Source: Hawksworthiomyces lignivorus | Taxonomy: Eukaryota > Ascomycota > Sordariomycetes > Ophiostomatales > Ophiostomataceae | Reading direction: 5' to 3' | DNA: 64,000 nt | NCBI GenBank assembly: GCA_002917075.1 | Contig: NTMA01000002.1 | Location: forward strand, 1 to 64,000 | Part shown: positions 1 to 11,365 of the stretch, piece after piece | Layout: every line of letters starts with the position of its first letter | How positions within the stretch are numbered: the stretch's first letter is position 1 | Translations under genes and position numbers: made by a program | The notes under the pieces: generated by a model | The model's database searches: none | Told to the model about the DNA's origin: nothing | The model's input: only the letters and a program-made list of their open reading frames with translations

Positions 1-1400
1 TTGGGCGCCGCCGCTGGCTTCCGCTCGCGCGGCTGCTCGGACGCCGCGGATGCTACCCCCTCCTCCTCCTCCTCCTCCACCGCCGTCGGCCGCGGCACGA
101 TCTCCCGTACCTTGAGCCGCGTCAGCTCGATAAACGCCCGCATGATCTCGCTCTGCGTCGGCCGCCGCGTGTTGAAGGGGAACCCCCGCAGCCGCGGGTC
201 CCGGGCCTGCAGCACCTGCCCCTCGTACGGCCCGAACAGCGTTCGCTGGTTGGTGGTGCCGGTGGCGCGCACAAACAGCAGGTCCGCCGTGTCCAGCAGC
301 CGCTTCCAGTCCTGCAGCAGCAGCCGCACGTCCTCCACGAGAGCCTGCTCGTTGTACCGGCGCAGATTGGAGCCGGCCGAGTGGGCGGCGCCCTTGGCGG
401 CGTCGTTGGCCGACTGGGAGCCGCCCTGCTTGCGGCGCGTCGTGTAGCGGTGGAAAGTCTTGTGGGCCAGGACCGTAGCTTCGCGGTTCATCGGCACAGA
501 GCCGGCCTTGATCTTGCGCGGCGAGAGGGCGACCACCATGGCGGCAAAGTGGCCGCCGCCGATCATGCAGAGAAATATGTGGCGGCCGGTGTAGGTGGCC
601 GGGGCGGACGTGACCGCTCCGCTGATGGGCGCTAGCTGCCTGGACCGGATCGCTGCCACAAGATCTGTCTCGATCTTGCCCTTCTCCTGCTCGGTCTTGC
701 CCAGCTCCTCTGGCGTGAACATTGCATGGTAGACGCCAAAGTAGTTGTTCTCCGGCAGAAGAGAAGAACTGAACCACACAAACGGCTGCAGCGAGGCGGC
801 AGCAGCAGCGGCGGCGGTTCGTTCTTTTGAACTCCGTACAACTTTCGCTGGTGTGCGGCTGCTCTTATTCGACAAAGGTTCAAAGTCATCCTCGTCCTCG
901 TCGTCTTCGGCTTTGTTTCTCCGCTTCTCAGCAAGCACGGCCTGCTTTTTTAGAAGAGTCGCCAAGACATTGGTATTGCTGGAGTCTTGGCTGTTGCCCT
1001 CGCCGTGCTCGGATTCAGACGATGACCAGTCGGATCCTGACAAGCTCTCATCGAGATTGCCTACCAGCTGCTCAAATTCCGCCTCCGTCACTGGTGATAA
1101 ACCTCGCATCTTCTGCTTGAGGTTGTAGTGATGCAGATCTGACTTGAGATGACCGCGCTGGTCAGCGACTGAGGTAAAGGACAGGCCGCATAGCGTGCAG
1201 GCTTGGCCGCTGAGTGATGTCGACGAGACCGACTCTGTGTCGTCTGCTGCATCTGCAGGCTCAGACGGCGCTGGCGTCTGTGTGCGCGTCTCTGAAAGGG
1301 CCGCATCTGTGACGTCCTTGGGGACGAGCGTGCTGAGCACTTCTTCTGGCAAGCTGTAGAGATACAGCGGCCGGCGCAGAAGATCTTCCTTTCTCTGCAT
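1..1400 (-). CDS. VMS1: Vms1/ANKZF1-type peptidyl-tRNA hydrolase/endonuclease, partial (C-terminus beyond left edge)
   Basis: Vms1 acts at stalled 60S ribosomes in ribosome-associated quality control, releasing the nascent chain from its tRNA, and it also binds Cdc48/p97. Translation starts at the ATG at 1400 and stays open to base 1, giving at least 466 residues with no intron needed. An N-terminal C2H2 finger has Cys68, Cys71, His84 and His90. It is followed by an acidic, low-complexity linker and then the VLRF1 catalytic domain (about residues 215-420). That domain contains the loop GGSQSANDAAKG, whose Gln329 matches the catalytic glutamine of the family. A Glu-rich tract near the left edge comes from a TCC repeat on the plus strand. 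The ankyrin and Cdc48-binding (VIM) parts expected at the C-terminus lie outside the window. The plus-strand reading at 1-447 is only its shadow. Confidence 0.9.
   Translation of the reverse strand, partial: MQRKEDLLRRPLYLYSLPEEVLSTLVPKDVTDAALSETRTQTPAPSEPADAADDTESVSSTSLSGQACTLCGLSFTSVADQRGHLKSDLHHYNLKQKMRGLSPVTEAEFEQLVGNLDESLSGSDWSSSESEHGEGNSQDSSNTNVLATLLKKQAVLAEKRRNKAEDDEDEDDFEPLSNKSSRTPAKVVRSSKERTAAAAAAASLQPFVWFSSSLLPENNYFGVYHAMFTPEELGKTEQEKGKIETDLVAAIRSRQLAPISGAVTSAPATYTGRHIFLCMIGGGHFAAMVVALSPRKIKAGSVPMNREATVLAHKTFHRYTTRRKQGGSQSANDAAKGAAHSAGSNLRRYNEQALVEDVRLLLQDWKRLLDTADLLFVRATGTTNQRTLFGPYEGQVLQARDPRLRGFPFNTRRPTQSEIMRAFIELTRLKVREIVPRPTAVEEEEEEGVASAASEQPRERKPAAAP
61..78. repeat. (TCC)6 trinucleotide repeat inside the VMS1 coding region
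   Basis: Six tandem TCC units on the plus strand. On the coding (minus) strand they read GGA/GAG-type triplets and give the run of glutamates near residue 440 of the Vms1 protein. This is a short tract that could vary in length between strains. Confidence 0.85.
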
Positions 1401-2700
1401 CTCGGCGACAGCACAAGTTTGTTTCGCTCAACTTTTTTTCCAGGTATTTTGAAAGATGTCTTGTGCTCTCTTCTACGCCTATGCCTTTGAATTTGATGCC
1501 TTGTCCTGCCTGTTCGTCAAGGCGAGATCTTCTCTCGCGGTACCTTTATATACAGACATCAGCGTCCACACGGTTTTGCGTGTATGCTTTGTAGTGGGGT
1601 TGAGGCGAAAGACGGCCTTTAATTGTTAAAAAAGAAGACCCCACTCTTCCTTGAGCTTCTGTTGCGGCCTCAATTAGAGGCTGTTGCACAGCCTTCCAAG
1701 CCTTTCCAATGAGTCAACCGGCGGTCTTTACTTTGGGAGCACTCCAAAAATTGATAGAAGAAGGGGAAAAGTTGGGCCGCGGCCAGCTGCGGCGAATCCG
1801 CCTTTTTCATTGATGTCAGTCTACAAGTCGAATGAGATATTGCAAACTTTACAACAGTAAGAAGGAAGAAAAGAAAAGGAAAAAAAGAGAAAGGGAAAAA
1901 AAGGCGATAGAATGCATTATCCAGCAGATCGAACATGGTCAGGGTAGGACGAAAAACGAGGCCAGAACGCCAGGGAGCAATCTTGCCTGCCAGAGATGCT
2001 CTATGTCCCATGAGGTTGCAAAGATACATGACTGTGACGTAGACTGTGAGTGAGATGATGAGGCTGCGCGCAAACAAATGCGAGGTATTAGCCTTGGCAG
2101 AGCCTTGCAACTCTTGCATAACTTCTTTCTGCACAATGCATACACGCATAGACTGGGTTATGTCTTACAGTGGCCACAGCATCTGCTGCATGCAGTATTA
2201 TCACATTTGCTTCTTTTTCGACCCCATATTCGTCATTTGAACAATTCGCTGACCTCATTTAGTAATTAGACTAATCTCTCATGCCTGACCCAGATGACAT
2301 TACGCAGTGTTCTGGCTCGCCTTGGTTCTCCTAGTCTTTGCTCAAGTCCAAACAAATGGCTCCTCGAGTAGCTGATCAGCGTGTATACATGAGCTAGTGA
2401 AGGCACATCTGGGCAGTGGGATATGGAGAAATAGGGTTGAAGACGTGATATCTGCTGGAATGATAGGAAGCATGCAAACTTAAAAACTGTAAATGTAGCA
2501 AGAACTGACGTGCACAATCCAAAATTATATAAAGACCATGATGATAATAAGAAAAAACGCCGCTTCTGTCTCCGGTTCCCTTCCATCCAAAAAAAAATCC
2601 CATAGCCAATGCGTCACCCTTTCTTCCGTCGCCTCTGATTCATAATTAATCATACACAGTTTGTTTTACCCTCCAGCTCCTTCTCTCCCCGTCCTCTTCT
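1401..2700. other. Intergenic: VMS1 promoter side and myosin II 3' side
   Basis: 1.3 kb between two minus-strand genes. The part next to 1400 should hold the VMS1 5' leader and promoter. The part next to 2700 should hold the myosin 3' UTR and is rich in A/T. A purine-rich stretch lies at about 1856-1910. No open frame here shows coding character or a recognisable motif, and I saw no tRNA-like A/B boxes. Confidence 0.6.
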
Positions 2701-5700
2701 CTACAGGAAACCCTTGGTCATGCTGGGCGCGCGCGTCCGGCCAATGCTGCTTTTGCGCTTCGGAATGTCCGGGGAGGCGACGCTGCTGGCATCTTCTACG
2801 GAGGTTGCCAGTGAGGCCATAGAGAGACTGGTGCGCGTGGTCGCAGCCGACGCCGTGTGGCCCAAGATGGACGACCGGAGCGTAGCTGGCGTGCCCGTGC
2901 GCCGCATGCTGCCCGAAGCATTGCTGCCACCGCTGCCGCTGATGACACTTCCCGATGTCATGCTCTTCCAGCCTTCCAGCTCGCGCTCCAGGCGAAGGTA
3001 CTTCTCCTTCTCTTCCCGCAGCTCGCGCTCCGCCCGCCGCGCCGTCAGCTGGATGCTCGACTCAGACGCCTGCAGCTCGTCGATCGTCTTGAGCAGCTTG
3101 TCCGCCTTGTCGCGCATCCGCGTCACGTCTTCCTGTAGCTGGCTGTTTTGCTTGTCCTTGCGCTCCAGCTGGCCCTGCAAGTCCTTGACGGCCCGGTCCA
3201 CGTTACGGACGGACCGCTGCGACTGCGCCTGCTCCTGCTCGTGCGCTTCCAGTTGCGTTTCGAGCTGTGATGTGAGTTAGTAAAATAACAATCCTAAGAT
3301 GATCTGCAGCGATGAAAGGCCTCGGCAACTCACCTCTTGGATCCGCTTATGCAAGAACTTGATGTCCTGGCTCGCGCTCGAGTAGCCCTTGGTCTCCAGG
3401 TCGACGAGCTTGACCTGCACCTCGTTGAGCGTCTTTTCCAAGGCGGCCTTGTCTGCCTGCAGCTTGGTGCTCGTCTCGCGCTCCGTCGCCATGTCTTTCT
3501 GCATCTCGGCCACTAGCGCCTCCGCGCGCCGCATCTTCTCCACCGCAGCGACGGCAATGTCTTCCTGCTGCGCCAAGCTGGACCGCAGATCTAGCATGGC
3601 CTTGTCCGTATTGGCGGCGTCGCGCAGCGAAGGGCTGGCGCCGCGAGCCGCGAGCTCCTCGAGACCCGTCTTGGCCTCCTCGAGGCGTGCTTCGACGCTG
3701 CGCTTCTCGCGCGTGAGAGCGTCGCGCTCTGACGTGACCTCGTCGACCGCCGACCGCAGAGTGCGCACCTGTGAGAGGAGATTGACGATGCGGCCCTGGG
3801 CCTCGTTGTGAGCCTGCGCGGCTTCGTCCCGCGAAGCCATGACGTCCGACAGCGTCGTCTCCAGCCGCGTCTTCTCCTTGGCCCAGGTCGAGCTGTTGAG
3901 CACCTCATCGTCCCACTTGGACCGCAGCTCGTCTAGCTCCTCGCGCAACCTGCCAATCTCGGCCTGCTTGAACAGCTTCTCTTCCCGCGCCAGATCCAGC
4001 TCCTTGGTGAGCGTGGCAAACTCGGCTTGGTACTTCTTGCGCGTCTGCTCCATGCTCGTCTCCGTGTCCTCGATGTCCATCGCCCGCTGGCTCCGGTAGT
4101 CTTCGAGCTCGTGCTGCAGCCGCTTCTTTGCCTGCGTTGCCGTCTCCAGGTCCGTCGAGAGGTCCTCGAGCCGCTCCTCCAGGCGCTGGTTCTGCCGCTG
4201 CAGATCCTCTACCATGCTGTCCATCTTCTTGCGCTGCGCCATCACCTCGGCATACGTCTCCTCGGCCTCGCGCGCCTGTGTCTTGGCGAACTGCTCGGCC
4301 CGCGATGCCTTCAGCACGGCCATCTCGGCCTGCTCCAGCTTGCCAAAGTACTCGTCTGCGCGGCCCTTGTAGAGATCCAAGCTCGCGGTGACATCTGCTA
4401 GCCTAGAAGACTCCGCGTCTAGCCGTATTTGCAGGTCTGCGAACTCTTGCAGCAGCTGGTTGCGGCTTGCTGCTTCCTGCTCCCGCGCCTGCGCCATCTC
4501 CTGCAGCTCCGACCGGGCGTCGCGCAGGTCTACTTCGATCTGGGCTCGGTCGTGCCGCAGCCTGTCAAAGTGCTCCTTGACGTCCGTCAGCTCGGCTACA
4601 GCATCCTTATGGCTGTGCAGCAGCGACCGACGCGACTCTTCTTGGCTGTTGAGCAGGTCCAGGATTTCTTCGTGGGAACGAGTCTGGATATCGTGCAGCG
4701 ACAGCTCGCCTGTGCGCAGTGCCTTCTCCAACGCTGACACCTTCTTGTTTGAGTCGTCCAGTAGGTCGTGCAGCCGGCTGTTAGCCTTCTCGAGCTTCTC
4801 GACCCGGCTGTTGTGGCTGGGGTCGCTGTCGCGATTGGCGTCTGCTGCCGACTCGGCGCGCTCCAGCTGGCTCTGGAGGTGGCGATTCTGCATTTGCGCA
4901 AGCTGCAGCTGATTCTGCAACTCCTCCACCTCGGTCTTGAGGTCCATGCGGTTGTTGAAGCTGAGCATGTCTGCGGTGCGGTCAGAACGAGCGGAGTCCG
5001 GCATCACGGACATGCGCCGCGGCGGCGTCGAGGTGATGTCGTTCGGCTGGCTGTTGGAAATGCGACGAGTGCCACCCGCTCTGTTCTTCTTTGCCTGGGT
5101 CGGTGAGCCGTTATTGAAATAAGGAGCTTCGTTGGGGTTGATCTCCTCGAGCCTGCCGCGCTGGAAGACAGGAGACTGCTGCTGCTGAAGAGCGCGCAGG
5201 TCGGCCAGCTGGGATTCGGCATTGTTGCGCCCGGCCTTTTGCACTCGGAGGTCTTGCTGGAGCTCCTCGATCTTGCGGGCGAGTTCGAAAAAGTCCTTGC
5301 TTGTCGGGAAGCGCTCTTTGCCGCCGTCGCTGGTGACAGGAGCATTTGCTGCCGCCGAATTCGGGTCTACAGTTTTGAGGATGCGCAGCATCTGGTCCCG
5401 AAGGTCGGTCAGCTCTCGGTCGCGTGCTTCCAAGGCTGTCTGAACAGTTCGGAGCGTGCTCTGAGCCTGACCGCGCAGCTGCCGCTCCGCTTCGACGGCC
5501 CGGTTGACCTCGGCTAGCTGAGCTGTCGCATTGGATGAGACCTTTTCCGCATTACGGCTGCTCTTGACTTCGCGGGCCATCTCGTGGTTCAGATCCTCGA
5601 GGTCCAGGTTCAGCTTCTCCACCTTCTTCTCCAGAGATGCTACAGTCATCTGAGCCTCGCCCAGCTGCTTGTTCAGCTTGCCGTTTTGCTCGTCGAGACG

Positions 5701-8700
5701 CGCTTTTTCGCGCTGCAGAATTTGCAGCTGGCCGCGCGATGCCTCGCTGGCCCGCGAGCTGGATCGTGCGATCTCCAAGCCCTTCTGCTGCAGCTTGTTC
5801 AGGAGCGCCCGGTTGTCGTTTTCGGATGCTGTCAGCCGGCTCTTGACAGTCTGGAGCTCACGTTCCAGCCGCTCCTTGGCCTGATCGTTCTTGAGGCTGA
5901 ACTCGCCTGACGAGACAATCAGTTTGTTGAGCTTCTCTACTTCTCTGCTCAACCGTTCCCGCTCGTCCTCGAACCAGCGAAGCCGCTCTTGCGCAGCGTC
6001 CAAGTCGCGCAGCAGGCTCTCCTCGCGCTCCCGTGCCATCCGCAGAGCCATCCGCTCTCCTGACGTCTCCGCCTCCACCCGGGCTTCCTCAGCTTCGGCC
6101 TTGGCGGCGCGCAGTCGCCGCACCTCTTGGCGAGCGTCATCGCGCTCCTTCTCAATGGCTTTGCGAGCCTCCATCGTGCGCCGCAGAGTGTCCTGCTGAG
6201 CGTACAGCTCCTTTTCGATGATGATCTTGGACTCATTAAGGTGATCGTATTCTTCCTTGAGAGTCTGGTACTTGTGCTCGCCCAGAAGGAGGACGTCGTC
6301 GCGCGACTGGCGTTCCCGGCTGAGCTCCATCTGCGTCTTGTACAGTTCATCCTTCAGATCCTTGATCTGGGATTCGATCACGCGACGGTTCTGGTCTGCC
6401 TGTGCGTCCTCGGAGAGGCGCGCCTCGAGCAGCTTTTTGGCATCTTCCGCTTCGCGCCGCAGCTGAGACTCCTGGGACCGCATCGCAACGATCTCCGCCT
6501 GTACCTCGTGCAGCCGCGATGTAGCCTTCTCCTTCTCTGCGCCCAGCACACGACGGTGCTCTTCAAACGACCGCCGCTCGGCTTCGTACTTCTTGTTGTC
6601 GCTGCGAAGGAGAGCAAGCTCGCTCTCTTTTTGCCGAACCAAGTCCTCGTAGTCTGTCGACGTCTGAGACAGCTGCGCCAACTTCTGCTGGACATCGCGG
6701 TTCTCGGCTGCCAGGCGCTGTTCCTTTGAACGTGCCGTTTGCAGCTCCTTTTGTGCGGCGGCCAGTTTTACGGCGGCGTCTTGGTCAACGGCCAAGAGGC
6801 GGCCTTCGAGATCGCGGGTCTTGCGGTCCTTAATAGCAAGCTGGCTCTGGAGCATCTTGACCTCTTCCGCTAGGGCGGCCTCCTGCTCACTGCGCTCAGA
6901 CTGCTTGCGCGCGGCGTCGTCCATGGCTTGGTCTAGGTCCGCCACCTGCTGCGCCAGCTCTTTCTTTTCCTCCTCGAGACGAGCAATGAGCCCGGCCGCC
7001 TGCTCCAGCTGTGCCCGGTACTTCTCGACTTCATCCTCGGCACGTTTCTTAGCCATCAAGAGGTCATCAAGTTGGTCCTCTAGGCGCTCTTGGTCCTCTA
7101 GGGCACCAGAGAGCTTGTCTTCCAGCTCGGTCTCGCGGTGCTGCAGCCGCTTGAAGATTTCCTCCTTGTCCAGTGCAAGAGCACGCTCGCTCTCAAGCGT
7201 CTGTTGGATGCGAGCCATCTCGGCCAGAGCTGCACGCCGCTCGTCTTCCAGCTTTTGACGGTTTGTGGTGTGCTGCTGCATCTGGTCTTGAAGCTGGCGA
7301 ATTGTTTCATCACGGCGTTTGACTTCTGTGGCTGTGCGGGTGGCACCCAACAGTGGCCGCATCTTAACCAGAAGCTGCCACCATGGGTTATCGCAGAGGT
7401 CGAGATAGGTGTGGAAATTTCGCTGAATAACTCGCGTGGCTTCGGCCCGGTAGAGACGCTTGTAGGCGATGCGCCGCTGGCTGAAACCGCGCGCAACTGC
7501 CTGGAACCGAGACATTATCTCGTTGATCAGGGCGTCACGCTGCTCTTCCAGCTCGGCCAGAACACCGGATCGGAAGAAGACCTTGGTGAGACCAATGCGG
7601 AAGAGTGCCTTGTCCATGCCGAGCTTATCAAGGATCATGGTTGCGGCCGCCTGGCCCTCGAGATAGGAGCCCTTGGGCATGTCGCGGCAGAGCACCTCAT
7701 ACCGCTGGCGGAACTCTGCGAATGGCAGACGATTGGGGAAGCCCGTTCGAGCAATGCGGATGCCTTCTAATACACCGTTGCACCGGAGCTGGTCCAAGAC
7801 GAGAAGGTTGTTGAACTGCTTGGGCCGCTTCTTGTGATTGGGTAGAATACAGCGAACAAAGTGCGGATGTGTCGAGTGCAGCTGTGCCATGAGCTGCGAC
7901 AGATGTTCCTTGTGGCGCTGGGCCACAGTACGGAAAAGGCCCTTTTTGACGCGGCTGCCGCGGCCGACGGCGGCGTGCTCGTCGTCCTCGTCCGAGCAGT
8001 CGGCAAACAGATTTGCCACATGCTTGTCCGTAGACGCTGCGAGGAGTCTCGTGACGTTGTCGTTCAGCGGGTCCTTGTTCTTTTCGAGCCAGTTGTCCGT
8101 CGAATATTCAACTTCAGCTGCGTAGTGTGTCAGAATGAAGCCGGAGCGCAGCCGAGACGGACGGTACTTGGGTGATTTTTTCTCCCACAGCGAGTGAAGC
8201 TTCTCGGTGAAAGACTTGTCTGTTGCTTTGGGCATGACGCAGTCCTCGTCGAGGCAGGAAAAGATGCCGATTGGGTTCGGCAGCTCGATCAAGTCAATGG
8301 TGGGCTGCAGGTCGCGGCCAAAGTCGATGAACTGCCACTCGATCTGCTCACGGGCGTACTCTTCCTGTTCGAGCACAAACATGTGGTGGTTGAAAAATTG
8401 CTGAAGCTTTTCGTTGGTGTAATTGATGCACAGCTGCTCGAAGCTGTTCTCCTCAAAGATTTCGAAACCGGCAATATCAAGCACTCCAATAAATCGCGAG
8501 TCGTCCATGCCCATCATTCCGGCCCGATCCAGCTGGCGGTTGATGCGCGTGACGAGATCTCCAAAGCCACGCTCGTAGATACCCTTGGCCAGCGCATCAA
8601 TGCTGAGACGCACCTGCTCAGGCGTCTGAACTTTCTCAACCCACTCGCGGCCTGCTTTGACGCGCGGATGAAGAAGACCCTTGAGGAATGGCTCCACCGG

Positions 8701-10244
8701 CACTCCCAGAAGCTTGCAGAGGCGCTCTGCGTGCACCTTGGATTCTGGGGCGAGCCGTGCTTGGTCGGCAGCACGGCTCTCCTTCATGACGGTAATGTTG
8801 CCCAAGTGGAGAACAGCAGCAACAGTCCGCAGAATTGCGGTCTGGTCTTGCTCTGAAAAGCCCATGACGGAAAACGCCTCCAAAAGGGATTCCCACTCAT
8901 CTTGGTCGGACACTCCGCTGATGACATCATTGCCATCACGCGTGTAGGCGAAGTCGTCGACGCCAGTGTCGCCCAAGAGCAGCTCCTGGCGTAGACGGCG
9001 ATCAGCACCCTTGAGCAGCTGATAGAAGATGTGGTAGTTGCGCTCTTGGTTGTTGATGTGCACCACGCGGGATTTTTCGAGCAAGTACCAGTCGATGTAG
9101 GCGCCTGCAATGGAGCCATTGCTGTGGAACTCGATGCGAATGAATTTGCCGAAACGCGACGAGTTATTGTTGCGTACCGTCTGGGCATTGCCGAAAGCTT
9201 CCAAAATGGGATTGGCACGCAGAATCTGGGCGGAGAGATTTCCATGTTGAGAGCCGCGGCTCTTAGCAGCTGGCGAGTCTGAGTGCGCAACGGCAGCAAG
9301 GTATTGAATAACCTTTTTGGTGTTTTCTGTTTTGCCGGCACCTGACTCGCCGGTGACGAGAATGCTCTGGTTCTCTCCCTCCTCCACGAGGTTGCGGAAC
9401 GCCTCGTCGGCCATGGCAAAGATGTGGGGTTTAGTGTCCTCGCGGCTGCGGCCCTTGTACATGTTAACGTATTCATTCGAGTATATGGGCAGAGGGCAGT
9501 AAGGGTTGACGGTGACCAAGAAGAGGCCTGAGTAGGTGTAGATGAGGTCGGCCTGGTAACGCATGTGCAGGTTGTGCACGACAGATGCCTCGTTGAGATG
9601 CGTCAGCTCTGCCATATCGTTCGCCTTATCGAATTTTGCCGGGTTGACCTTGTCGACACTCTCGGCGTCGATTTCCCGCTGCTGTTTTGTCTGTTAGCTG
9701 GCTGCACTTGGAAAATCTGAGCTAGATGGATGATGCAAATGCCGAGACTTACCGAGCCATCTTCGCACTGGACAAGAATGCGATTGCCGCCGAGCTCTTC
9801 CACAATCCAGCCTTTGACAAAGGCTGTCTGTGGATCTTTGAGCCAGACATATCGCTTGCCAGAGAAATCGTTTTCGCCCTCGATACCGCGGACGACGTCG
9901 ATGCTGCGCTGCTTCATCTCGTCGGTTTTGATAAAAGATGGCGCAAACGTGCCCGAAGCCGGCGTGCCCTCTCGAGACCGGTCATGGCTGTGTCGATTGA
10001 CGCTGCCAGCTCGGACAAGACTGTGCATCCCAGAGGGTGTTATTTGGGATTGTGAGCGGCTGTGAGTTGGGCGACCCGGCGAGGCCGCGCTGCTAGACAA
10101 TGATGATGTTGTGGCTGATGTGAAGAGAACAGACTTTGGTCTACCTGTTGCACTGCCATTAGGAGGAGCAGGTGAAGGTGATGCGTTTCGTAGGAAAGGA
10201 TTGCTCCGCGACTGTGCGGAGAACCCTGAAGGGCCCGTCACCAT
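2701..10244 (-). CDS. MYO1: Class II myosin heavy chain (contractile-ring/septation myosin)
   Basis: Conventional myosin II, the actin motor of the cytokinetic ring at septa. Exons on the minus strand are 10244-9753, 9681-3334 and 3264-2701, joined in phase 0, giving about 2,467 aa, close to the roughly 2,400 aa usual for filamentous fungi. In order: a disordered Ser-rich N-terminus, an SH3-like segment ending at CEDGS (residue 164), and a motor domain. The motor has a P-loop GESGAGKT (about 275-282), switch I NNNSSRFGKF, switch II DIAGFEIFEENSFEQ and the actin-interface segment VRCILPNHKKRP. A degenerate IQ neck around FQAVARGF and VIQRNF precedes PWWQLL. Then comes about 1,500 residues of heptad coiled coil, interrupted at about 1597-1737 by a Pro/Ser-rich segment, and a non-helical basic tail. 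The first acceptor is a tandem CAGCAG (exon start 9681 or 9678), which would add or drop one Gln. Confidence 0.97.
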
Positions 10245-11365
10245 CTTGAAGAATGGTGTTATTGAGGAAGATAGAGAGAGATAGAATGTTGATTGACAGA
10301 CGGATGTTTATATTGCTTTCTACCGCCGTTGAGACAAGCCTCAGCCTTCCTCCTCGGTCAACATCCGCCAGCAGAAAGTTGGGAGAGGATCTCGAGGCGG
10401 GAAAGTAGAGGCAATGAAAAGGAAAAAGCGAGACAGGAACTGCCTAAAAAGAAAGCAGCAGTCGTCACGTCGTTAAAAACGAATGTAGAAGGACATGAAG
10501 AATTCAAAGCGATGATGCTGCCCAGAGTGGCAGACTGGATGAAATTCAATGGTATGGAAACTTATTTGGTGTTTCCCGGGGTTGGAAGCGAGAGTGACAG
10601 ACTGTTTAGCCTGCTGGTCGCTATGATGTGATGTCAATTCAGCACGCCGTTGCTACGACAACAGCAAAACAAACCACAGCCAGAACGGGAAGAGGCGTGT
10701 TGTTAGGTGGCGCTTAGGCCGTCGAGGAGGGGTGTCCCTAACAGTCTGGCCAGAGCATCATCGGATATATTCTGTTCCGTTCCGACAGTCCCCAATGAAA
10801 TGCAGCTCAGCCTGAGCTCTCCATTTTGCTGGATTTTGCGACAACTCGACCAAAAAAGCTCCATACATCAAAACTCCATCGCCAACTTTCGAGGCGCGTC
10901 CATCTCTCTTCTGTACCGCGCTACATAACGCGTGCATTATTTCTGTCTTTCATTTCTCTCTACGAAAGATATTTCTTCGAACTGCGTCGCGTGCCTCCTA
11001 GATAGTATTGCAGACAGAAGTTGGCCCACTTTACTTTCCCCCTTCCTTTTGTCTCTGGTCTTCTGTCACGACATCAAAAGGGTCTGTCGTTGTATCAAAT
11101 CGATTTCAGCCTTTTTCATTTCTTGTCTTTTCATATTTCCATACCATCAGAGCAAGGAGTATTCCGGCGTTCTGCTTCTTTTCTTTTTCTTTCGTTCTCC
11201 TCTTCTGGCCTCCTGAAGAAAGCCTAATGCTTTCATCCAAGCACCGCAGACACAGCACGCTTGAGTTGGATACTATAGTCGGATAAACTAGCTTGCGAAA
11301 TTTCCAGCCTTCCTCGTATCCCTCCTACTCGAAACCTCCTCGAGAATCCTCTGCCAGACAGGGCC
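10245..11365. other. Divergent promoter region (myosin II / Red1-like gene)
   Basis: 1.1 kb between the two divergent start codons at 10244 (-) and 11366 (+). The plus strand is markedly C/T-rich from about 10940 to 11350, the usual pyrimidine block upstream of fungal transcription starts. A short upstream ORF (ATG at 11227, stop at 11284-11286, 19 codons) precedes the Red1-like start. Whether it lies in the mRNA leader is unknown. Confidence 0.55.

Noticed and set aside
1..447. Plus-strand frame at the left edge
   Set aside because: Begins at TTG and is antisense to the Vms1 catalytic domain.
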